NCBI RefSeq assembly: GCF_013761175.1
Contig: NZ_JACDUR010000014.1
Location: 57,826 to 121,825, forward strand
DNA from: Nonomuraea soli
GTDB lineage: Bacteria; Actinomycetota; Actinomycetes; Streptosporangiales; Streptosporangiaceae
DNA length: 64,000 bases
Reading direction: 5' to 3'
Shown piece by piece: positions 57,909 through 64,000 of the stretch (within the stretch, counting starts at the first letter, position 1; the number at the start of each line of letters is the position of its first letter). The translations under genes and the position numbers were made by a program. The notes below the pieces were generated by a model. It was not told where the DNA came from, ran no database searches, and worked only from the letters and a program-made list of their open reading frames with translations.

Positions 57909-59081
57909 TCATGAGCTGTCGCTGTGGTGCAGGGTTTGGCGGCCGTGCCAGTCGAGGCAGACGATGACAGCGTCGTCGGTGGGTTGGGCGTCGTCGATGT
58001 AGGCGATCATCTCGCGCATGAGGGTGCGGACGACCTCGGGCGGGTTTTGCATGCGGGTGGCTTTGAAGGCCGCGGTCAGGGCGGTGGCGCCGTAGGTGAT
58101 GCCGTTGGGTGCCAGGGAGTCGCTGACGCCGTCGCTGACGATGAACAGCCGGTCTGCCGGCTCCAGCGTGAATTCCTCGGTGACGTATTCGGTGTCGTTG
58201 AACATGCCCAGAGGCAGCTGGGAATCCAGGGTGATGGGGGTCACCGTGGCGCCGCGGAGTCGGTAGAGCAGGGGGGATCCGGCGTCGATGGCCTGCACGC
58301 GGCCGGTGTTGAGATCGAAGCGCAGCAGCAGGGTGCCGACGTACTGGTCGCCGGCGTGCTGGGCGTAGACGGCTTGGCTGGCCAGGGCGGCTTGTTCGGT
58401 GAGTCCGGAGCCGGAGCGGCGGGCGTTGCGCAGGGCGCCGATGGTGAGCTGGGTGAGCAGGGCGGCGTCGATGCCCTGGCCCATGCCGTTGGTGACCGAG
58501 ACCAAAAGGTGGTCGGGGGCGGCGGCCCAGTCGAAGTTGTCGCCCCACACGGCGTAGGCGGGCTCCAGCTGGCCGGCGAGCTCGAACTCGTCGCTGACGC
58601 AGGACCGGCCGGGCAGCAGCTCCCACTGGATCTCCGCGGCGAGGGTGAGCCGGTTGCGGCGGCGGATGCGGCGGAAGGTGTCGGTGCGGGCGTCGGCGAC
58701 CGCCAGGGTGCGGGCCAGGATCGTGGCGGCTGCTTCGAGACCGTCCTGGCCTTCGGGGCCGAGCGGGGTGGCCAGCGTGACGGTCAGGACGCCCAGGCGA
58801 TCGCCGTAGACGGTGAGTGGCAGGTGCAGGCGGCGGCCGTCGTCCTCGGCGATGGTCGATTGAGCGGCGAAGGCCCGTCCGGCCAGGGTTTGCTCGATCC
58901 GCAGCGGTTCGCGTCCGGCGGCTGTGGAGACGAGATAGGCCAGCTGGTAGTCCACCAGGTAGATCTCCGCGCCGTCGGCTCCGAACCCGGAGATGATCGC
59001 TTGTACCGCGGTGTCGGCGACCGCGTGCGGCCGGGCCTGCCACAAGGCGACCTCCAGCCGCATCAGCCGTTCATTGATCAT
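57909..59081 (-). CDS. GAF plus SpoIIE/PP2C-type phosphatase with altered metal site
   Basis: The ATG at 59081 follows GAAGG; codons further left are unsupported. The 390-residue protein has a GAF-like sensor domain at about 1-150 (AVQAIISGFGADGAEIYLVD, LPLTVYGDRLGVLTVTL) and a SpoIIE/PP2C domain at about 175-380. In the latter, the usual D-A-M-G-H-G metal motif reads TNGMGQG, so the first Asp is Asn and the His is Gln. Other Asp residues (IVSDGVSD, PTDDAVIV) are kept. Such phosphatases dephosphorylate STAS anti-sigma antagonists; two STAS genes lie nearby. Activity is doubtful. It is divergent from a MarR gene. Confidence 0.85.
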   Translation of the reverse strand: MINERLMRLEVALWQARPHAVADTAVQAIISGFGADGAEIYLVDYQLAYLVSTAAGREPLRIEQTLAGRAFAAQSTIAEDDGRRLHLPLTVYGDRLGVLTVTLATPLGPEGQDGLEAAATILARTLAVADARTDTFRRIRRRNRLTLAAEIQWELLPGRSCVSDEFELAGQLEPAYAVWGDNFDWAAAPDHLLVSVTNGMGQGIDAALLTQLTIGALRNARRSGSGLTEQAALASQAVYAQHAGDQYVGTLLLRFDLNTGRVQAIDAGSPLLYRLRGATVTPITLDSQLPLGMFNDTEYVTEEFTLEPADRLFIVSDGVSDSLAPNGITYGATALTAAFKATRMQNPPEVVRTLMREMIAYIDDAQPTDDAVIVCLDWHGRQTLHHSDSS

Positions 59082-59167
59082 CGGGTCGCCTTCGGGTAGG
59101 GCTGCGGGTACCGCAGGGTTCTTCGTGACGTGCTCGGGACCGGTGGAGGTGTGTAACAGTAGAAAGC

Positions 59168-59662
59168 ATGACCGCCGCGCGCCCGCTCCGCCCATCTCCC
59201 GGCGATGCCCACGACGTGGCGCAGCTGGCAGCGATCATGGACGAGCCCGCGGGTGTGCTGGCCACGGTGTGGGCGGCCCATCATCTGAACAGCCCCGTTC
59301 CCACAACCCAGCTGCGGGTGTTGTTCCTGGTGGAGCGCGAGAGAGAGGTCAACGTCAGCCGGGTGGCCGAAGAGCTGGACGCGCTGCTGTCGTCGGCGAG
59401 CAGGCTGTGCGGTCGGCTCGAGTCGACCGACCTGCTGGAGCGCGTCCCTGCGTCCAACCGGCGCGAGATCCGGTTGCGTCTGACCCAGCAGGGCCAACAG
59501 CTGCTGGATGGCCTGCGCGAGGTCAGGCGCCGTGCGCTCGCTGACGTCCTGGCCGTAATGGACCCGGCCGACCGCGACACGCTGCTGACCGGCCTGGCCG
59601 CCTTCGCCCAGACCGTTCGGCACCGCGGCAGCGCCGCCGAGGACCGCTCGATGCTCGCCTGA
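59168..59662 (+). CDS. MarR-family regulator 1
   Basis: This 164-residue winged-helix protein has the MarR core at about residues 45-120 (TTQLRVLFLVEREREVNVSR, VAEELDALLSSASRLCGRLE, STDLLERVPASNRREIRLRL), followed by a long dimerisation helix (QQLLDGLREVRRRALADVLA). The segment SSASRLCxRL is shared with MarR 2 at 59760, so the two are paralogues. It is divergent from the SpoIIE-like gene, which it may regulate. The signal is unknown. Confidence 0.87.
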   Translation: MTAARPLRPSPGDAHDVAQLAAIMDEPAGVLATVWAAHHLNSPVPTTQLRVLFLVEREREVNVSRVAEELDALLSSASRLCGRLESTDLLERVPASNRREIRLRLTQQGQQLLDGLREVRRRALADVLAVMDPADRDTLLTGLAAFAQTVRHRGSAAEDRSMLA

Positions 59663-59759
59663 AATCCGCGAAAAATCGCGCACCTTGATCGGGATAGATC
59701 TCCCAGCCTGGGGGACCTGACGGGTACAGGTGACCGCACAGACCCCAGGATGAGCACTG

Positions 59760-60209
59760 GTGCCCCACGCTTTCCACGACCCGGCCGCATCCCTGACCAC
59801 CGACCTCCGTCTCGAAGACGCAGGCTGCGCCTTCATCGGCGTATGGTGCCGATCCCAGGACAAAGTCGCAGGCCACGTGCCTCCATCGCAGCTCCACACC
59901 TTGGAGACCATCGCGTCCCGGCCCGATATCAGCCTGCGCGACCTGGCCGAACAGATCGGCTCGACCTCCTCCTCGGCGAGCAGACTGTGCGACCGCCTCG
60001 TCGCGGCCGGCTTGCTGACCAGGTCAGCGGACGACAACGACCGCAGACGGGTCGCGTTGCGAGCCACCGCCGCGGGCGACCAGCTGATCCGCGACCTGAT
60101 CAGGCAAAGGCGGCTCGACCTGCAGCAGGTCATGGACAAGATGACGGCTACCGAGCGGGACCAGCTCACCAGAGGCCTGGCCGCATTCGCCGCGGCCAGC
60201 CAAAAATAG
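59760..60209 (+). CDS. MarR-family regulator 2
   Basis: A GTG at 59760 starts a 149-residue MarR-type protein: PSQLHTLETIASRPDISLRD, LAEQIGSTSSSASRLCDRLV, AAGLLTRSADDNDRRRVALR and a C-terminal dimerisation helix (LDLQQVMDKMTATERDQLTR). Two Cys in its N-terminal helix (AGCAFIGVWCRS) could be redox-active. Palindromic repeats immediately after its stop, before the STAS genes, suggest that it or its paralogue controls them. It points in the same direction as the STAS pair. Confidence 0.87.
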   Translation: MPHAFHDPAASLTTDLRLEDAGCAFIGVWCRSQDKVAGHVPPSQLHTLETIASRPDISLRDLAEQIGSTSSSASRLCDRLVAAGLLTRSADDNDRRRVALRATAAGDQLIRDLIRQRRLDLQQVMDKMTATERDQLTRGLAAFAAASQK

Positions 60210-60266
60210 TTGCCACGCGACAAGGATAGGGCGTTCTCCGAGTAGCAATAGTTGTCGCGCGACAAG
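60205..60266 (+). promoter_or_regulatory. duplicated MarR-type operator upstream of the STAS genes
   Basis: Two 20-bp elements with 18 identical positions lie at 60205-60224 and 60247-60266, 42 bp (four helical turns) apart. The second contains a perfect palindrome, TTGTCGCGCGACAA; the first reads TTGCCACGCGACAA. Symmetry and spacing suit two MarR dimers on one DNA face. Confidence 0.65.
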
Positions 60267-60297
60267 TACCCTTTGGGGTGCTGCGGGGCGCGGCCGG

Positions 60298-60726
60298 TTG
60301 GCCTCGCTCTCACTCTTCAGAGAGGTCGACGTGCTCGCACTTTCAAGCCACCCGCACCAAGGCTGCATGGTCATCAGCATGTCCGGGGACCTCGCCGCAG
60401 GCGCCCTCGAAGAGGCCGAGGCCTACATCATGCACGATCTCATCGCCTCCTGCCGCGACGGGACCACCCACCTCGTCCTCGACTTGACCGACGTGGCCTC
60501 TCTGGACGCCGCCGGGGCGAACCTTCTGACCAGGGTCCGCTTCGCGGTCCAATCCCAGCGGGCCACGATGAGCGCCGTGGTTCCGCAGGGCGCGAGACCG
60601 TACCGCACGCTCGAACAGTTGGGGCTGATCTCGCATCTGGGGGTGTTCTCCAGCCTTGAGGCCATCACCCTGGCACCGAGCGCTTCGCCGATCCTTGAGA
60701 CCATCGCGACGGAGACAGTGGTGTGA
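60298..60726 (+). CDS. STAS-domain anti-sigma factor antagonist lacking the phospho-acceptor
   Basis: A TTG at 60298 is the likeliest start of this 142-residue protein, since no ATG is available before residue 22. The STAS fold is clear: GCMVISMSGDLAAGALEEAE, HLVLDLTDVASLDAAGANLL and GARPYRTLEQLGLISHLGVF. The loop that normally reads D-S-S/T-G, with the serine phosphorylated by an anti-sigma kinase, reads DAAG here, so neither position can be phosphorylated. It might act as a constitutively active antagonist. It overlaps the second STAS gene (GTGA). Confidence 0.82.
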   Translation: MASLSLFREVDVLALSSHPHQGCMVISMSGDLAAGALEEAEAYIMHDLIASCRDGTTHLVLDLTDVASLDAAGANLLTRVRFAVQSQRATMSAVVPQGARPYRTLEQLGLISHLGVFSSLEAITLAPSASPILETIATETVV

Positions 60727-61112
60727 CCGAGCTCGACATCACAGTGTCCGAATTCGGCCGTTACCGTCTGGTCAGTCTGAGGGGCGAGATCGACATCACC
60801 AACAGCGACCGGTTACGCGACCGGATCGCCATGGCCATCACCACCGCGACCGGTGGCCTCGTCATCGACCTGGCCGAGGTGAGGTTCTGTGATGCCAGCG
60901 GGCTGCGCGCTCTGGTGCTCTCCCACCGGCGCGCCCACGACCGGGCTCTTCCACTCCAGATCGCGGGGGCCGTCGGGCCGGTTGCCCGGATCCTGGACCT
61001 CATGGGGTTCAGCCAAGCCTGGCCGGTGCACGCTGATGTAGCCGGGGCCGTACGTAAGCTCGATGCGCTGCTGGAATCAGACCCCGGCGAGCGAACCTGT
61101 CCCGCTGTGTAG
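60723..61112 (+). CDS. STAS-domain anti-sigma factor antagonist
   Basis: This 129-residue protein starts with a GTG overlapping the previous stop. It has a full STAS domain: YRLVSLRGEIDITNSDRLRD, GLVIDLAEVRFCDASGLRAL and ILDLMGFSQAWPVHADVAGA. DASG retains the Ser next to Gly that is the phospho-acceptor in SpoIIAA-type proteins. It is the normal partner of an anti-sigma kinase, which is not in this window. Together with the SpoIIE-like gene it forms most of a partner-switching module. Confidence 0.9.
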   Translation: MTELDITVSEFGRYRLVSLRGEIDITNSDRLRDRIAMAITTATGGLVIDLAEVRFCDASGLRALVLSHRRAHDRALPLQIAGAVGPVARILDLMGFSQAWPVHADVAGAVRKLDALLESDPGERTCPAV

Positions 61113-61763
61113 GTTCATGGTCGTCGTGCAGCCCAGGACAAGACCGTCACCTCGGCCGACCAGCGAGCATCGCGTCCTTCAACGACACGATCACGCACAG
61201 CTCGTAGAAGGCACGCTCGATGATGCGGCCTCGTCGACGACCGCTCCCAGTCATCCGACACCAACACGATCAAGCAGAAACCCCGGCCAACCAGATCGAG
61301 TCACCACCTGTGACGATCACGAACCCGCAATCGTGATCACTCACACAGCTACTTTGGGGTTGGGCCAGCTTCGGGAGCAGAGGGCTACCACGGCTGCCTT
61401 CCTATGCCTTCCTCGCAGTCGAGGATGGCCGTCCCTCGTCACCGGTCACCGTCGTACGTCCTCGTTTCGCTGGGGGCGCGCCACGTTCACCCGCTCCTTG
61501 TTGACGGCGATTCGGGCTCCCGCTTGGCGAGACGGACGGTGTGGTGGTGCTCAAACTCACCAACACCGCCTCTGACGCCGATCCGGAGACGGCACCACTC
61601 CTCGACATTCGGTGCTGGTTCCAGGCGACATAACCAGGCGGGAGCGCAGCGCCGTACAGCGTGGTGTGGCCGGGCTCGACGTGGCCGCGGGGCAGCAGCC
61701 AGTGGTCCAGTGCGCGTGTGGGTGACGGCGAGTCGGGTCGCCGTCACCCACCGCGCCGGGATG
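61113..61763. other. gene-free, decayed region
   Basis: No frame here has convincing codon use, a ribosome-binding site and family motifs. One stretch, 61505-61633 on the + strand, reads like the tail of a real protein (VVVLKLTNTASDADPET, LLDIRCWFQAT, then TAA) but begins right after a stop codon and has no start, so it is probably a remnant. Confidence 0.5.
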
Positions 61764-63440
61764 CTACGCGGGCGGCTGGGGGACGGTGACCACGTGGGTG
61801 GTGCTCGCCGGTTCGATGGTCGAGTTGCCGAACAACTTGACGACGTACGTGTGTTCGCCGGCGGTGGTCGGCGTATCGGAGAAGCTGAACGAGCCGTCGG
61901 CGGCGGGCATCAACTTGACCAGGCCCGTTGAGGTGACGGTGCCGTCCGGGCTGACGATCTTGCGCGAGACGGTGACAATCGTCTGCGGGAAGGTGATGCC
62001 GTCGGCGCCGAAGGTGCCGTTGAATGCGAGTCGCTCGCCGAAGTTGCCGGTCGCCGGTCCGGTCATGGTAAGGGTCGGCCGATACTTGGCCATCGTGACG
62101 GTCACCGAGGAGCCGCTACCTCGGAACCATGAGTTGCCCGGCCAGTACACCTGATACTTGAACGCTCCCGTGGACGGCGGGGCGTCGGTGAATTGGTACG
62201 TTCCGTCGGCCGCCGTGGTGATCTCCTGGAAGGGCCGGGAGGTGCCGTCGGGGAGCCAGCGGTACAGCTCAAGGTTCTGCACGCCGGGCGGCGCGCCGGT
62301 GCTCAGCGTGAGCCGCCCGGTGAAGGTCAGCTGTTTGAGCGCCGTCGCCTCGACGGGAGGTGTCATGGTCAGGGTGGAGGGGTGGTACGGCGAAGGCGGT
62401 AGCCGCCACAGGTGCATCCGCCCGGTGCCGGGCTCCTTCAGCACCGCGTAGGTGAGTACGCCGTAGAAGGCGATGCTGCCTGGCACCAGCGTCTTCCCCT
62501 GGTGGCTGGCCGAGTAGATCACCTCCGCCGTGGCGGGGTCGTACACCACGAGCTCCGCCGCGTCGCCCGCGGGGGAGTTCCAGCCGCCCACGACGTAGTC
62601 GTCGTTCGGGCTGGCCGCGACGGCGGTGGGGAGGCCGTCCTCGCTCGGTTCGCCGCTGTCGTAGGCGCGTGTCTTGGCGTTGGTCGTCGTGTCCCAGGCG
62701 TCGAACCGGTGGGTGTCGGCCAGCGCCGTCAGTGCCGCTGCCCCGTAGTCGGCGAGGGCGAGGTCCCGCAGGGACGTGTCGGCGCGGATCTCACCGCGCG
62801 GGGTGGCCTGAGCGGTGCTGACGTCATACACGCTGATCGAGGTGGCGCCCGGCTCTCCCGCCACCAGGGTGCTTCCGGCGACGGCCATCAGCGGAGGCTG
62901 CGTCGCGCCGGACCCGACAGGGACGAGGGCGGGTGTCGGCCTCCACGTCTCCAGGGCGACGACGCCTCCTTCCCCGGCTGGGCCGCACCCGTATCCGACC
63001 CATAGCCGCTCGTACGACTGGGCCAGCGTGGACGGGCACGGGTAGGCGGTGAGGTCGACTCGCTTGGTGATGGCGAGCGTCGTGATGTCGATCTCGATCA
63101 CTTCATGCGAATCGCGCAGCGCCGCGTACACCTTCCTGCCGTTCTCCGCCACGGACAGGGCCACGGCACCGGACAGACCGCTGATCGTGTCGATGAGCGC
63201 GCCGTCGCTCCTGGTGACCACGATCCGATCGTCGGCGGCGACGAAGATCTTCCCGCTCTGGCCCACCACGTCGCCGCCCCTGTCGGAGGCGACGCCGAGG
63301 TCGATGACGGTCGCGGCGGCTGCTGCGGCCGCAGCGGTGGGCGTCTGAGTGACGAGCAGGGCAGTCGCCAGGAGCATGGTTCCGGCCCAGGCGACTAATC
63401 GGCGGGACAGGGGAGGGTGGGCAGCGGTAGATGGGCGCAC
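61764..63440 (-). CDS. secreted beta-propeller protein with C-terminal Ig-like repeats
   Basis: The GTG at 63440 with GGAG upstream starts a 558-residue protein. A signal peptide (AGTMLLATALLVTQTPTAAA) is followed by a seven-blade-like propeller at about 45-345 built of YVTN-type repeats (KIFVAADDRIVVTRSDGALI, GRKVYAALRDSHEVIEIDIT, DDYVVGGWNSPAGDAAELVV). Two Ig-like domains follow at about 360-460 and 460-555, with QLTFTGRLTLSTGAPPGVQN and GNFGERLAFNGTFGADG. It is exported and probably cell-wall associated or extracellular. No catalytic residues are evident. It stands alone, without operon partners. Confidence 0.75.
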   Translation of the reverse strand: MRPSTAAHPPLSRRLVAWAGTMLLATALLVTQTPTAAAAAAAATVIDLGVASDRGGDVVGQSGKIFVAADDRIVVTRSDGALIDTISGLSGAVALSVAENGRKVYAALRDSHEVIEIDITTLAITKRVDLTAYPCPSTLAQSYERLWVGYGCGPAGEGGVVALETWRPTPALVPVGSGATQPPLMAVAGSTLVAGEPGATSISVYDVSTAQATPRGEIRADTSLRDLALADYGAAALTALADTHRFDAWDTTTNAKTRAYDSGEPSEDGLPTAVAASPNDDYVVGGWNSPAGDAAELVVYDPATAEVIYSASHQGKTLVPGSIAFYGVLTYAVLKEPGTGRMHLWRLPPSPYHPSTLTMTPPVEATALKQLTFTGRLTLSTGAPPGVQNLELYRWLPDGTSRPFQEITTAADGTYQFTDAPPSTGAFKYQVYWPGNSWFRGSGSSVTVTMAKYRPTLTMTGPATGNFGERLAFNGTFGADGITFPQTIVTVSRKIVSPDGTVTSTGLVKLMPAADGSFSFSDTPTTAGEHTYVVKLFGNSTIEPASTTHVVTVPQPPA

Positions 63441-63674
63441 AGGACTCCGTTCTGCAGGAGAGGAGGCGAAGTCATCAGGTCGACATGTCTAGGGACTCGC
63501 CTCCACTGACGATCTTCATTAATCGAACACATATTCGCATTGTGTGGTGCCGTCGTCTAGAGGCCTTTCGGCGCCGCGATTCAATGCGTGCTTGCGGCCA
63601 GGCCCTCACGATCGTCAGTCAGCCGGGAGCAGCTCTGTCGCGGATGCATGGCCGGTGGGACCACTCGGCGAACC

Positions 63675-63708
63675 GTTACTTGCGGGAATCTGCCTTCTCG
63701 CAAGTAAC
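63675..63708. repeat. 10-bp perfect inverted repeat (stem-loop)
   Basis: GTTACTTGCG and CGCAAGTAAC enclose 14 bases. The surrounding 63441-63944 holds no supportable gene; only short protein-like scraps on the + strand are seen (e.g. ITRYYSRFDAIQGEHVG ending at 63911). The element could be a terminator, an operator or part of a mobile-element end. Confidence 0.55.
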
Positions 63709-63944
63709 TAAGACACAGTGAGCCCTTTCCAACCTGACGCTGCAGCTCAGGATGGGCTCGAAGCACGTGGTTGAGACGGCAGACGGCTCCCGGTGGCACC
63801 CAGGCCTCGGCGTGACCGCCTACCGCGAGCCGGTGCCGCGACATCACCAGGTATTACAGCCGCTTCGACGCCATCCAGGGCGAGCACGTCGGGTCCGCGA
63901 GGCTTAGACGGTGACTCATTTGGCGGTCAGTCGTTAGATCATCC

Positions 63945-64000
63945 GTGGATGCCTTCCTTCAACGGCTGGTGCCTGACGAGCTGTGGGAGCTGTTTCAGCG
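63945..64000 (+). CDS. probable IS5-type transposase, N-terminus only (cut by the window edge)
   Basis: A GTG at 63945 opens a frame that runs to the right edge. Its first residues, RLVPDELWELF, match the conserved N-terminal VPDELWEL motif of IS5-family transposases. Only 18 codons are visible, so the call depends on this one motif. The preceding bases should contain the left inverted repeat of the element, which cannot be identified without the right end. Confidence 0.45.
   Translation, partial: MDAFLQRLVPDELWELFQ

Noticed and set aside
61063..61747. Open frames of 80-175 codons after the STAS genes on both strands
   Set aside because: Irregular codon use, no ribosome-binding sites and no recognisable domain.
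63550..63566. CCGTCGTCTAGAGGCCT resembles the 5' part of an actinobacterial tRNA-Glu
   Set aside because: The anticodon arm, T-arm and acceptor stem cannot be completed downstream. It may be chance or an attachment-site relic, but it is not a tRNA gene.

Overview
The sequence looks like chromosomal DNA of a filamentous actinomycete. Third codon positions are strongly G/C, GTG and TTG starts are frequent, and neighbouring genes are often coupled by ATGA or GTGA overlaps. The gene families are typical of the group: an ECF sigma factor with a SnoaL-like tail, an F420-dependent LLM oxidoreductase, SpoIIE/STAS partner-switching genes, secreted hydrolases with CBM5/12 modules, and a large NRPS-PKS cluster. 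A member of the Streptosporangiales (Nonomuraea-like) would fit, but that is inference; no rRNA or housekeeping marker is in view.

Bases 1-3409 hold small regulatory and stress genes: a TetR fragment cut by the window edge, a TetR-hydrolase operon with a clear palindromic operator, and a sigma factor convergent with a DHFR-family reductase. Bases 3410-3894 are an AT-rich promoter region with two sigma70-like promoters and three TGTAG repeats at exact 11-bp spacing.

Bases 3895-30697 form one co-directional, translationally coupled assembly-line operon. Its genes, in order, are a type II thioesterase fused to a decayed phosphopantetheinyl transferase-like domain; A-T-C-A-T (NRPS); KS-AT-KR-DH-ACP (PKS); MbtH; C-A-T; C-A-T-C-A-T; C-A-T-TE; and an MFS exporter. 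Read by colinearity it would build an unassigned starter, a residue selected by a LYS2/aminoadipate-type A domain, one reduced and dehydrated malonate unit, Gly, a Gly-like residue, Ser and Ser. Release is by a thioesterase whose nucleophile is Cys (GYCIGG) rather than Ser. I recognise no known compound with this layout. The flanking LLM oxidoreductase and FemAB/GNAT-like acyltransferase (30702-32994) may be tailoring genes.

Bases 33188-37109 carry glgC, a stand-alone CBM48 protein and an unusual FHA-flavoprotein monooxygenase fusion. Bases 37243-44373 are accessory metabolism: a LysR/reductase divergent pair with a textbook ATC-N9-GAT box, HxlR-controlled hydrolase and quinone oxidoreductase genes, DUF3237 and RidA genes, a wrecked esterase pseudogene, and an HxlR/metallo-beta-lactamase pair. 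Bases 44438-51049 are a complete sugar-uptake locus: ROK repressor, ABC ATPase, two permeases, lipoprotein binding protein and a tagatose-3-epimerase-like isomerase.

Bases 51308-53078 are an ArsR-SRPBCC-hydrolase operon in which the last two genes have become one open frame. Bases 53201-57275 are a polysaccharide-degradation island. A GH5 cellulase and a polysaccharide lyase are divergent around two copies of one operator and each carries a CBM5/12 module; a secreted jelly-roll protein and an FN3 lipoprotein follow. Bases 57320-61112 hold a DUF2809 membrane protein and a partner-switching cluster: a SpoIIE phosphatase with a changed metal-site motif, two MarR regulators, and two STAS proteins, one without the phospho-acceptor. 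The right end has a secreted beta-propeller/Ig-like protein, decayed sequence, a strong stem-loop and the first codons of what looks like an IS5-type transposase.
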